From: Lucinisca nassula
Lineage: Eukaryota; Mollusca; Bivalvia; Lucinida; Lucinidae
Assembly: GCA_963580285.1 (NCBI GenBank)
Contig: OY757010.1
Span: 217,572,734-217,636,733, forward strand
Direction: 5' to 3'
Length of the DNA stretch: 64,000 bases
Positions 42,640 through 52,543 of this stretch are shown here, one piece after another. Position 1 is the stretch's first letter, and each line of letters begins with the position of its first letter. Made by a program: the position numbers and the translations under genes. A model generated the notes under the pieces. That model was given only the letters and a program-made list of their open reading frames with translations, was not told the origin of the DNA and ran no database searches.

Positions 42640-42855
42640 AATAACCCTAAGTATTGGGACAGATAGGCCTAAGCAAACATTGTAGACTCAGATCAGACTG
42701 CTCCTTTGGGAGCAGTCTGATCTGGGTCTATAATGTTTCCCATTTCATCTGCATTTTTTGGACTCCTTGCTGGATCATGAAACAAATTCGTTATAATTTA
42801 ACCAGAATTACAGCAGGTCCTCAAGGTGTCCGAACTTTTAGGATTTTTAGGGTAA
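42640..42855. mobile_element. MITE-9 copy
   Basis: The core CAGATCAGACTGCTCCTTTG and its complement, followed by GGACTCCTTGCTGGATCATG and CAAGGTGTCCGAACTTTTAG. The reverse-complement copy is at 61685-61890. Confidence 0.75.
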
Positions 42856-43139
42856 AATTTAATGATGGATCAAAAAAAGGAACAGATTACATGTATATAG
42901 AAAAACAACCATAAATGATATTTCTTTTTATATAATCTAGGTGTACTTCTTGTTTGGATATAACAGGACTGTTCAACAAAATGTTTCAGCTTTTCACTCC
43001 AACAACACTGTTTTTCAGATTACCTCATAATAGATCAGTGGAAGTCGAGGCTATCCGCCATTGACATTACAACATGGTCAAGTATTATATGCAATAGGTC
43101 ATGTATGACCCTTGAACAAATAATGATAAATACTATGAT

Positions 43140-43283
43140 GTTATTAATCAAGTAATTTCGTATTGGCCTAGTTACAGGTCCGAGGTCTGCTGTATTGGCA
43201 CGAGGCCGAAGGCCGAGGCCAATACAGCTGACCGGGGACCTGTAACTTGGCCAATACGAAATTACTTGATTAATGACAATTTT
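43140..43283. repeat. Near-perfect palindrome
   Basis: ATTAATCAAGTAATTTCGTA, TTGGCC and TTACAGGTCC pair with GGACCTGTAACTTGGCCAAT and ACGAAATTACTTGATTAAT around CGAGGCCGAAGGCCGAGG. Confidence 0.85.
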
Positions 43284-43361
43284 ATTAATTGACGCAATTA
43301 AAAACATGATTTATGATTTTTGAATATTGGTTGACTTACCGTGTAATACAGGATAATCAAT

Positions 43362-44485
43362 TACAGTATAGCTCCAATATATCGCTTTCCGATATTTCAC
43401 GATGTCCAATCTATTGCGGTCGCGCCGTGGATCCCGTTTTTTTTCCCTTAAAAATTCATAATTAAAAAAAAAATAGAGTTTCAAGTTGTTAAAATTTATT
43501 TAAAACCAGGTTAAACCAGGCCCCAATAGCGTTTGACTTTTCCCGGCCAGCGTCTGCTATTTGGCGCCAAAACATAACCATTCACGAGATCCCAGAAAAG
43601 TCTGTTTTTATGATGACATCTACCGTTAGATGTAGCTAATTGTCTGGGGAGGGATTAAATCATTTTCACATTGATTGTGGATTAAATTTTATGATTGGAA
43701 GATAAACGCCAATTAGACACAACTTGACCATATTTTCACACCTTATCGACATGCACCGCAGGGTGGCAATTATATGACAGGGATTAACAATAGTGTCATA
43801 CCTGAACCGTAATAAATACACAGATGATTTGTCTCTCAATTGACAGTGCAGCAATTATTGCAATTTACTTACTGGTCTAGTTTTACCTTATTTAAGGACT
43901 CAAAAAGACTGACAGTTGTAGACTATTTTTTTTACGCTTGCCCGCAATCAAAATACAATAATATGATAGTTTTGTTGTTGTATAGTTTTTCGGCCCGTGG
44001 CAGACGTTAAATAATTTTTTTCCAACCGCTACTTTTAATGATTCTGAGATCTGGCAAGCCAAGGGAAACAACTAGAATTGCTTTAGCGCTTAGCGCTTAT
44101 GGAAGTTGCGCCCCTTGGCCGTCACCCGTTACACACAACCAGGGGAACCCGCAAATCCAAAATGGCATCCTGTTTTGACATTTTAGCAATCACATGTTTT
44201 CAGACGCAGATTTTCAGCTGTTCTCAAATGTAAGTTAATTGGTAGACACAGTCCCCTTTGTTTGTTCTGTCCCTGAGTAATTCTGAACCTACTTTAATGG
44301 TGAAATACGGCCGATAGCATTACTGACAGCCATTAGTGTGGATTGATAAACGGTTCTCACCAAACTATCACCGCGACTTGTAGTGGCATCTCGGCAAACT
44401 ACCGCGACTTATATCGCGCTCCGGCCACATCGCGGTTTTCGGGCTATGGCCCCTGACTACCGCGATATATTGGAGCTATACTGTA
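43362..44485. mobile_element. 1.1-kb TIR element without transposase
   Basis: The ends are TACAGTATAGCTCCAATATA (plus TCGC) and the exact complement, about 24 bp, each flanked by TA. A second pair (ATATCGC/GCGATAT, and ACCGCGACTTGTAG near the right end) is subterminal. No open frame longer than about 62 codons is inside, so it is nonautonomous; the TA target suggests Tc1/mariner. Confidence 0.87.
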
Positions 44486-44781
44486 ACTAGAGATGCCGCC
44501 TAACGGGCGCCAATTATACCCCCCCATGCGTTGTCAGACAAATTTTTACAAGTATTTGACCTTGAGGAAGGTCAACGTAAAGGTCAAGGTCAGGTTTGTG
44601 TATATCAATCTTAAGTACTAGTGAAAAGGTGTGTGGTGTGTGAATATTAAAGAAATCGGTCAAAGAATAAGGAAGTTATGAGCAATGTTAAAGTTTTTTG
44701 TAACGGACCGACGACAGACGACGACAGACGACAAGCTGACTCCTATATACCCCCTTCAAACTTCGTTTGCGGGGGTATAAT
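44486..44781. repeat. CTAGA-hairpin element, single unit
   Basis: Starts AACTAGAGATGCCGCCTAAC, contains GACCTTGAGGAAGGTCAACG and AAGGTCAAGGTCAGG, and ends with CCCCCTTCAAACTTCGTTTG then CGGGGGTATAAT. A two-unit copy is at 63089-63504. Confidence 0.85.
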
Positions 44782-44934
44782 AAATGACAAAACAGGTTTT
44801 CTTATGATATTGGTCATATAACAATTGTGGAAAGGACTGGAAGGAATCTATGGACTCTCTATGCATTGTACAAAGCATTTAAGCAAAATAATTTTTTACC
44901 CTTACAAGTCCAATCATAACAATTGTCATCTGCA

Positions 44935-45065
44935 TTGTTGTGCGCCAGAAATTTTAAAAGTCATTGTTACAAAAAGTGTAGGCCCAGATCAGACTGCTCC
45001 CCTAGAAGCAGTCTGATCTGGGTTGACACCATTTGCCTGTATGCAAAAATATTTGATGAGGTTGC
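44935..45065. mobile_element. MITE-4b fragment
   Basis: TGTAGGCCCAGATCAGACTG and CAGTCTGATCTGGGTTGACA flank a short loop. Confidence 0.65.
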
Positions 45066-45074
45066 AAGAAGATT

Positions 45075-45440
45075 AACCCATTTTATCATATGACGTCGCG
45101 TCTGAGAGTGTGATAACGCCATGTAATATTTTCAATAATCCACTAGTGGATTAAATATGCAAATTAGCTAGATACTTCCCGTAACGTAACATGTACGACG
45201 TCCTTAACGACGTCGAGTTTACTAACGGCGCAATATTAACATTTTTGAGAACAATCGTGAATAAAATGCATTTTAAATGTCATATGATAAATAGAATCTT
45301 GCATTTGTGCTCATGTATTATTGAATTTATTAAACTCGTTGAGGAAAAGGGATAAAATGCGACTATGCCTCGCATTTTATCCCTTTTCCTCAACTCGTTT
45401 AATAAATTCAACAATACATGCACTCATGTAAGATCCTCTA
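45075..45440. repeat. Foldback repeat (TGAGGAAAAGGGATAAAATGC)
   Basis: The arms TTGAATTTATTAAACTCGTT, GAGGAAAAGGGATAAAATGC and complements are nearly perfect. The left flank CATATGACGTCGCGTCTGAG is shared with 57285-57495. Confidence 0.78.
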
Positions 45441-45444
45441 TGTA

Positions 45445-45650
45445 TGAGGGAAACCCCTAAAGGGGTATCTTGGCAAACAGTGCAGGCCCAGATAAACGCT
45501 GCATTCTACCAGGGCCTGCACTATTTGCTAACAGAATTTTCCATAAAAAATAGAATAACAATGAAAAAAAAGGCCTGACACCCTTTATATGACAAATGAA
45601 CTTGTCCAACATATAGATATGGAAGAGTCCACTAGTAAACAATGGGTTAA
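45445..45650. mobile_element. MITE-4 copy
   Basis: GAAACCCCTAAAGGGGTATC, GCAAACAGTGCAGGCCCAGA and AAACAATGGGTTAA, as in the inner element at 39018-39255. Confidence 0.72.
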
Positions 45651-45750
45651 GCAGATGACATAAATAGACCACAGTTTTTCTTGGTGTCTTGAGGGTTAAG
45701 AAAGCACTGAGGCAGGCTACCTGGGTATATATACTGTGGGAGGGAGGTAC

Positions 45751-45826
45751 CTGGAACAGCTGTCTGTGGCCCTTGCTGAGAACTAAGTCCTCCCCCAAAA
45801 ATCTGAGACTGTGCTGGAAATCCCTG
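45751..45826 (-). CDS. FKBP15: FKBP15 exon F, Gln/Gly-rich
   Basis: The exon is 76 nt (25 codons plus one base). The acceptor is strong (CCTTTTGCAG). The donor is weaker (CCAG|GTACCT). It reads QGFPAQSQIFGGGLSSQQGP then QTAVP, similar in character to the linker just before the coiled coil. The phase (0 in, 1 out) fits exon E upstream and exon G downstream exactly, which is the main support beyond composition. Confidence 0.7.
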
Positions 45827-45989
45827 CTGCAAAAGGAAAGAACACTACAACTGTATATTCAAGTTCAGCTCATAAAGGACGAATAATAATAATAATGTGA
45901 AATCAGAAGTGAACTGATTTGATAACAAGACAGCTTATAACAAATCCATCATACTGTTTGGAAATTATGAGCTCTTAAACATCTTTCAG

Positions 45990-46139
45990 GTAAATGTGGA
46001 TGCTGATGCCTATTCTAATGTTGATGACTCCAAGGCTGGTGGTAGCGCAATAGTTCCTCCTGGGCTTCGTCCAGTTGAGCCAAAAAAGAACAAGAGAAAA
46101 AACATTTTCAAGAAAAAAAAATCTGCTCATTATCCCTAA
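45990..46139 (+). CDS. Possible terminal exon of an unidentified plus-strand gene
   Basis: An AG acceptor with a pyrimidine tract (CATCTTTCAG) is followed by a 49-codon open frame with a TAA stop: VNVDADAYSNVDDSKAGGSA, IVPPGLRPVEPKKNKRKNIF, KKKKSAHYP. It ends in a basic cluster and is not a repeat unit. It lies within the E-F intron of FKBP15 and antisense to it. I do not recognise the protein. It may be a nested gene, a retroduplicated fragment or chance. Confidence 0.4.
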   Translation, partial: VNVDADAYSNVDDSKAGGSAIVPPGLRPVEPKKNKRKNIFKKKKSAHYP

Positions 46140-46815
46140 GAAGATTTTATAGCTCTTTATTTCTCCAAAGGTAGTTTTAAGGAGGATCGCGCATAATTGA
46201 ATCTGCCGTAATGAGGTTTGAATTTTTACCTCAAAATAATTTTTGTTTCTGTTTAGTTTTCAAAGTGTTTTCTGAGGTTTTTGTAACATTTAATAACCAT
46301 TGCAATGTGCATTTTGTTTTAAATTATTTTGCGACTTCATAGACTGCTTTCCGGTCTAGTCCGCATGGCTGGAAGCACAGGAAAATAGAGGGATAAACAG
46401 ACTAACCCTGTATTTTTCCAGCTACTGATTTGTTTGCTCCGATTGCAGCCCATCAGCTGTCCATGGCAAATCTGAACTCTCTTTAACGCACGATGTTTAC
46501 TTTATTTTTTCCATTGGTGTCAAAAATATAGCCTCGAAGAGCCTATCAGTTCACATATTCCACGGCCATACTTTGTCAACACAAACAAAACAATGAATCA
46601 ATAGTGACGTTAACTTTAGTTTGTGTGACGTCATATATATGGAAAGAAAACACTGCCATATTTGGTAACTTAAAGTGCAGACTGTAATGCCTGGCAGTGC
46701 ACAATATTCTTTTAACTGTCAGTCGCAGTCTCAGGTTCAATTACTGTTAAGCCATCTTAGTGAACAAATAGCCTATGCCAGCACCCATAATTAGGATCTT
46801 GCAATCAAGAGGTGT
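46140..46815. other. Unassigned sequence, possible 3' UTR
   Basis: Sequence after the candidate stop at 46137-46139. No recognised repeat family or coding sequence was found. If the exon is real this would hold its 3' UTR; AT-rich stretches occur but no decisive polyadenylation site. Confidence 0.4.
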
Positions 46816-46819
46816 AGGC

Positions 46820-47035
46820 CTACTGGTAAACTGCTTAGAGGATCTAAGCCTGCCCAGGCAAAGCGGTGCGAGTCGGCCTGTCCATGTTAATAAACTCTAT
46901 TGGTTCAATTGGCGGCAGGGTTTTAGATGACATTTCATCTTAAGGTCGGGTAAAAGTCCCACAAAATTGGAAGCGACGTCTCCAAAATGACCTTTACAGT
47001 GTTGACGGGGACATTAAACCTCAAATCAAACAAAC
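46820..47035 (+). mobile_element. SINE-like type C copy
   Basis: GGATCTAAGCCTGCCCAGGC, GACATTTCATCTTAAGGTCG and AAATCAAACAAACAAAA tail. Confidence 0.77.
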
Positions 47036-47149
47036 AAAATTCAAGCATAAGCAAAAGGGTGTACAAGAAAAATTCACTTTGATCTGTTTCGAATATAAAG
47101 ATGATGGTTTAGGTTGTGCCACACGGAGCCTTTGTATGCCCACACATCC

Positions 47150-47590
47150 ACCATCAAAACAGAATTTTGTCAATGTACCGGCTCCAGCCCATCGGGCTGC
47201 ATGATGCTTTCACGCAGAGCTGAAATCGACCGCATGTGATAACTAGTAAACCGCTTAGAAGTTCTAAACCTGCCCAGGAAAATGGGTCCGAGTCGGACCG
47301 TTCATGCATATAAACCCTATTGGTTTCGTTGAGCGGCAGGGCTTGAGATGTCATTTTAACGTCAACATAATATTGGTCATTTTGGAGAGGTTACTTCCCA
47401 ATTTGTGGGTCTTTTTACCCGACATTGAGATGAAACCTGACGGCCAGTGAAACCAATCTATATGTTTATAAGGACCATCCGTCTTGCACCACTTTACCTG
47501 GGCAGGGCGGTCTACTCGTACTCATGTTTGATTGGGTTAGTATCATGCAGCACAATCTTTTTCTTCAAGGCCAGTTCGGGGCTATCATGC
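47150..47590. mobile_element. Two adjoining SINE-like type C copies in opposite orientation
   Basis: One copy runs GGGCTGCATGATGCTTTCAC to GGCTTGAGATGTCATTTTAA; it is followed by an opposite-oriented diverged copy, GGTCATTTTGGAGAGGTTAC through CTTCTTCAAGGCC near 47570. Confidence 0.65.
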
Positions 47591-47639
47591 ATTGTATAGA
47601 CTATATATATGAGAAGTTTTTGGGCGACGCCTTTGAAGT

Positions 47640-47935
47640 GGTGCAGCACACTGAAGTGATTCAGCTATGATTTCAAAACTCGCATGACAAGATATAAAGC
47701 ACAATGATGAAATGCATTAGGCTGTAATAAAGAGCCTTGAGGAACACCGACCTTCAATTCGAATTCTTCAATGGAACCAACATAAAAAGGCAAACAGCTC
47801 CGCGAATTAGCATACACCCACTGGACCATTCGAACATTCCACTCCTCCACTTCGAATTTTCTCTGTGCCTCCCAGATGACTTTCCGAGACACTCAACTAA
47901 ATGCCTTCTCAAGATCCACGAAAGCCACTATGTGG
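47640..47935 (-). pseudogene. LINE reverse-transcriptase fragment
   Basis: The minus-strand translation contains FVDLEKAF before a stop, then SRKVIWEAQRKFEVEEWNVR, MVQWVYANSRS and FELKVGVPQGSLLQP. These are the RT palm motifs (FxDxxKAFD and GVPQGS) of a non-LTR retrotransposon. The frame has lost its continuity on both sides. It is probably from the same family as 60635-61622. Confidence 0.82.
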
Positions 47936-47949
47936 GAATGTAACTGCCA

Positions 47950-49335
47950 TTTTGGCTTTCCGCTAGTTCTTTCCCTTTGGTGTGTCTGATCGGAGGTGTT
48001 GGGTAATTGTATCTATTCCTGGTCATTGTCATCACTTCTATCTACTTTCGGAAAGTAAAAGGATAACTTATCTCACCTCCCTTTCACAGTTTGCATAAAC
48101 AGGCAATAGATAATTAAATAGCGTTTCCGGTCAATATGGCATGAGAAAAAAAACTTGTCAAAATTATAGAAAAAAAAATAATTAGAAGTTTTTCTACTTT
48201 CCCTATAACGTTGGCAGGAACTTAAATGGGAAAAAGGATTTTTTTATTTTCTTTTGCAACAGCTTATTATTTTTTTTTTTTTTTTATCAATTTCAACCCA
48301 TTTCATTAGGGGGGTGGGGTAATAGATTGTCAAAAAAAAAAAAGCTAAAAATGTACAATAATGTTTCCAAGGTATATTAATAACATACATCTGACATTGT
48401 TTGAGCGTCTGCGACAATGTAAATGGCTTCATATCTTTTAAACATGAACAAAACGACAATATGGCTATATCAGAACATGCATTTTTTGGCCAGAAAAATC
48501 CATTTTTCACACCATGAAACTTATAAATGGAATTGTATTTCAATTCTAATGAAATACTTTGATTCATATCACATTAAAGAAGCAAAAGTATGTGCAATAA
48601 TAAAGGTATAATCCTTGTTCTTGTCATTTAAACAATATCTTAATGCTTTTTTAGCCATTTTTATTGGGGGGTGGGGTAATTTTTTCTGCAATATTTCTCT
48701 CAGATGCCTGGTGACATGGTCAAATTTCACGCCTATTTCGTGTATCTAATATTATTACACAATATATGTGAAAATAAGAAAAATCTAAAGACGAAAAATG
48801 CATTCTTTTTTCAAATATAGCGAAAATTGCATCTCAAAACAGCAAAACATGCAGAAAAGGACATTTGTAAATAGGTGTTTCGACAAAAATCTGTGAAAGA
48901 GTTTGTCTTTCACACATAGGTACACAAACATGACATTATCCTGCATTGTGTTTTTTTAACCAAACTTGGAAATATTGTTTTAAACAATTGTTATCAACAC
49001 TTTGTCAATGACTGGGACAATTATTGAAACAGTCAATAATTTCGAAAACTGTACCCCTCTATAAGGCTAAAAAGCTCGAAAAAAACAATGGTATGCCTAT
49101 ATTTTTATACCGGCAAACGAATGCAGAGATTCCAAACTACAAAATATAAGCAAATAAAAAAATCTAAAGACAAATGAATTACTCCCCAGCCTCCTTAACA
49201 CCCAAGTTCTGTTGGGGGTAAATGCAGTAGTAAAACCCATGCACAGAGCTATGTGTTATTGAAGGCAGGGTATGCTATTGCAAAGCAAACACAGGTCATG
49301 TTGACCTAGAAATCGTGTTTGTGTGTAGGCATTCC
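47950..49335. other. Intron sequence, no recognised feature
   Basis: AT-rich, with homopolymer runs (T near 48270-48286, A near 48330-48341) and two pieces of TTAGGGGGGTGGGGTAAT-like sequence (48306, 48664). Open frames here are short and without domains. Confidence 0.55.
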
Positions 49336-49339
49336 TGGT

Positions 49340-51307
49340 AATTCTTACCTGTAACTATTATAATAATGCCTGCTGCTTAGCAAAAACTGCTTAGCACACT
49401 CTGTTATTCTTCCCTGTAAATGTTGTTACAGTAATACCTGCTGCTGGAGTAATGTTTGCTGTCGCTGATACACAGAAATCTATTATCCTTCCTGCAATAA
49501 TTACTGTTGTTCTAATAATGCCTGCCGTTATTGTTCCAGTAATGCCTGCTAATGAAAACCTGCTCAGCACAATCAGTAATTCTTACCTGTAATTGTTGTT
49601 CTCATAATGCCTGCTGCTAATGAAAACCTGCTCAGTCAGTCAGAAAATTCTTTCCCGCAATTATTGTTCTAGTAATGCCTACTGCTAATGAAAACCTACG
49701 CAGTCAGTAATTGTTTTCCGCCATTATTTTTCTAGTAATGCCTGCTGCTAATAAAAGACCTGCTCAGCAGTCAGTAATTCTTACCTTGAATTGTTGTTCT
49801 AGTAATGCCTGCTGCTAATGAAAACCTGCTCAGCCCCATCAGTAATTCTTACCTAGTAATGCCTGCTGCTAATGAAAACCTGCTCAGCACAGTCAGTAAT
49901 TCTTTCCCACAATTATTGTCCTTGTAATGACTGCTGCTAATGAAAACTTGTCCAGCACAGTCAGTAATTCTTACCCATAGATACTGTTCTAATAATGCCT
50001 GCTGCAAATGAAAACCTGCTCAGCCCAGTCAGTAATTCTTACCTGTTATTTTTGTTTGTTTGATATGAGGTTTACATCCACGTCAACAATGTATCTGTCA
50101 TTTTGGTGACATAGCTTCCATTTTTGTGGGGCTTTTATCCAACAATGAGATGAAATGACATCTCAAGCCCTGTCGCCCGATGAAACCCATAGGGTTTATA
50201 AGCATGGACGGTCCAACTTGCACCGCTTTGCCTGGGCAGGCTTAGATCCTCTAAGTAGTTTAACAGTACTCATGTGCGGTCTGATTTCAGCTCTGCGTGG
50301 AAGCATCATGCAGCCCATCTATTTTTTCAAGCCCCAATTGTTGGGGGCCGTCTTACCTGTTATTGTTGCTCTAGTAATGCCTGCTGCAAATAAAAACCTG
50401 CTCAGCAAAGTCAGCAATTCTTTCATGCAATTATTGTTCTAGTAATTCCTGCTGCTAATGAAAACCTGCTTGACACTGTCAGCAATTCTTACCTATAACT
50501 ATTGCTCTAGTAATCCCTATTGCTAATGAAAACCTGCTCAGCACAGTCAGTAATTTTTTCTGTAATTGTTGTTCTAATAATACATGCTAATGAAAATCTG
50601 CTCAGTAATTCTTACCTTCAATTGTTCTTCTTGTAATGTCCGCTGCTAATAAAAATCTGCTCAGCACAGTATTTGTTACTTATAATTACATGTATTGTTC
50701 TAGTAATGCTTGCTGCTAAAGAAAACCTGTAATCAGTATTTATTTTCTGCAACTTTTGTTCAAGTAATGTCTGCTGCTAATCAAAACCATGCTGAGCACA
50801 GTCAGTGTTCTTACCTTCAATTTTTGTTATAGTAATGTTTGCTGATGCTGGAGTAATGTTTGCTGTGGCTGAGATAAAAAACTACTGAGCAGTCAGTATA
50901 TTTCATAAATTTATTGAGCAGTCAGTAATTCTTACCTGCAACTGTTACTGTTGTAGTAAAGCCTGCTGCAGCTGATACATGGAACATCAGTATTCTTATC
51001 TGCATATGATGTTCTTGTGGTAATGCCTGCTGCTGCTGGAGTAATGTTTGCTGTGAATGAAGCACAGTCAGTACTTCTTGCCAGTAATTAGGTTACTGCT
51101 AGAGTATTTAATGCTGCAGCTGATATAGAAACTTACTAAGCAGTCAGTCTTCTTGTAGTAATGCCTTCTGCTGCTGGAGAAATGCTTGGTGCAGCTGTCG
51201 GTAATTCTTTCTGTTGTAGTAAAGCCTGCTGCTAGAGTAATACACACAGGTCAGTAATTCTTACCAGCAATAGTTGCTGTGACTGAAGTGCAGTCAGTAC
51301 TTCTTAC
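49340..51307 (-). repeat. Tandem array of decayed exon E copies with splice donors
   Basis: About 22 units of mostly 65-80 bp. In gene orientation a unit reads GCTGAGCAGGTTTTCATTAG, then CAGCAGGCATTACTAGAACA...CAG, then GTAAGAATTACTGACTG. The middle part matches the 3' end of exon E and reads QQALLEQQLQ in its frame. Around a dozen units keep GTAAG at the donor position. Modules near 49788-49820, 49970-50000 and 50608-50640 are open; most others contain stops or damaged donors. Units close to exon E (50815-51240) are longer and include more of it. Confidence 0.85.
50051..50350 (-). mobile_element. SINE-like type C in the exon array, 14-bp target duplication
   Basis: The direct repeat TCTTACCTGTTATT is at 50037-50050 and 50351-50364. 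The repeat contains the splice donor (CTTACC on the plus strand), which is now present twice. Confidence 0.92.
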
Positions 51308-51399
51308 CTGTAACTGCTGTTGTTGTAGTAATGCTTGCTGCTGCTGAAGTAATGTTTGCTGTGGTTGATACACAGAGACCTGCTGAGCACCGGGTAAAT
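51308..51399 (-). CDS. FKBP15: FKBP15 exon E, poly-Gln; founder of the intronic array
   Basis: The exon is 92 nt. It takes two bases to complete the codon left by exon D and ends in phase 0 at CAG|GTAAGA. It encodes LPGAQQVSVYQPQQTLLQQQ followed by QALLQQQQLQ. CAG/CAA codons make up most of its 3' half. The neighbouring downstream intron (49340-51307) is filled by diverged tandem copies of this 3' half together with its splice donor, so the exon seems to have been the source of that expansion. Confidence 0.82.
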
Positions 51400-51507
51400 C
51401 TGGAAAAACAAAATTCAAGACGTTCACAACTTCAAAGGTTGGAAAAAATTGTAATATTTTGGCTGTAAAATAATGTGAGTTAACTCTGAGAAAGGTCTGT
51501 ATATAGC

Positions 51508-51602
51508 CCAGCTAGCAAAAAAAAAGTCGGGCCAATGTAGGGCCGACAGTGATATGACCTGATAAGGCCTGACGTTGGCCCACTGTTTTGTGGTGGCTGG
51601 GA
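51508..51602. repeat. Short palindromic repeat (GTCGGGCCAATG)
   Basis: CCCAGCTAGC...TAGGGCCGACAGTG and GGCCTGACGTTGGCCCACTG form imperfect inverted parts of a short element. Confidence 0.5.
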
Positions 51603-51871
51603 GTCATACAGAATGTTTGAAGAATGAGACTCAAACAAGAACTAGATCAATAAGTGAGCAGAGGTCATGAACACCCTGATCAGTGCTATCTTGAGCAATA
51701 ATTCCCTAAATACAAGAACTAGCAACCTAGAGATTTGGCAGAAGTTATCAGACAGACTTTTATTGATTGAGAGAAGAAAATGAAAAACAAATAAGCCTTT
51801 CAAGTCTACTGTCTTTGTTCTGATGCACGTGATACAGTCTTTGTCATGACACAAGTCATTATCAATGTTTA

Positions 51872-51872
<1 letters not shown>

Positions 51873-51919
<47 letters not shown>
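51873..51919. repeat. (GA)n microsatellite
   Basis: Nearly pure GA repeat of about 46 bp with one ATA interruption. Confidence 0.95.
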
Positions 51920-51921
<2 letters not shown>

Positions 51922-52245
51922 GCATAACCCAAAATGCATTTTGTACAGGTATATACTGGTAGATATGACAACATGCAATTCAATAAAAAATTCTACTGCA
52001 CAGGTAAATTGGTTAAGTGTGAGTCTAGTCATCTTGAAAGGCAGTTTTAAGGGAAACACAAAACATCTGTCTGATCTACTAGTAACTTTTTGAGAGTTAC
52101 TTTCAATGTGTATAAACACATTTCTGACATACTGTCTGTTACATATGCAGGATCAAGCATCCTCTTTACACCCAAACACAAAACAATGCCTTGTCAAAAA
52201 ACAATCACTCTAAGTCAGGCAGGATATATGGTTAATTGTACTTAC

Positions 52246-52432
52246 TTTGAAGAAAAGAAGGTTGAGTCTGTGTTTGCTGTTGTGGAATCATTGGATTAGC
52301 CGTGGGATACTGAGCTGTGATTGGTTCCTGATACTGAGGGGCTGGAGCATGAGGTCTATGGGGCCTACTGGGGACTGGCTTATGAAGATGTTCTTGAGGT
52401 GCAGGACTACTTGTAACTGGCTGAGGGGACTC
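52246..52432 (-). CDS. FKBP15: FKBP15 exon D, Pro/Gln-rich
   Basis: The exon is 187 nt, entering in phase 0 and leaving after one extra base. The acceptor is GTTGTAG and the donor CAAA|GTAAGT. It encodes a low-complexity segment (SPQPVTSSPAPQEH..., then PHRPHAPAPQYQEP and QQQTQTQPSFLQ). Its composition agrees with the Pro/Gln/Ser-rich linker between the SRMAKMG motif and the coiled coil in the family. The one-base overhang is completed by exon E. Confidence 0.82.
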
Positions 52433-52469
52433 CTACAACACGGACCATCAACAATTAACATATTCTTAA

Positions 52470-52543
52470 CACTTTAAGACTTTGATCTTTAATATGGCAA
52501 ATATGCTAATAATTTTCCGAAAAAATGTGAGTAGCTTTTTCAA
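52470..52543. mobile_element. MITE-5 fragment
   Basis: TTTGATCTTTAATATGGCAA and AAAATGTGAGTAGCTTTTTC, cut by the element that starts at 52544. Confidence 0.7.

Noticed and set aside
43666..43854. Transposase candidate inside the 1.1-kb TIR element
   Set aside because: A 62-codon frame with no DDE or helix-turn-helix signature.
51642..52119. Minus-strand frames with SLSLSLSL or similar repeats
   Set aside because: Translation of the (GA)n microsatellite in alternative frames.
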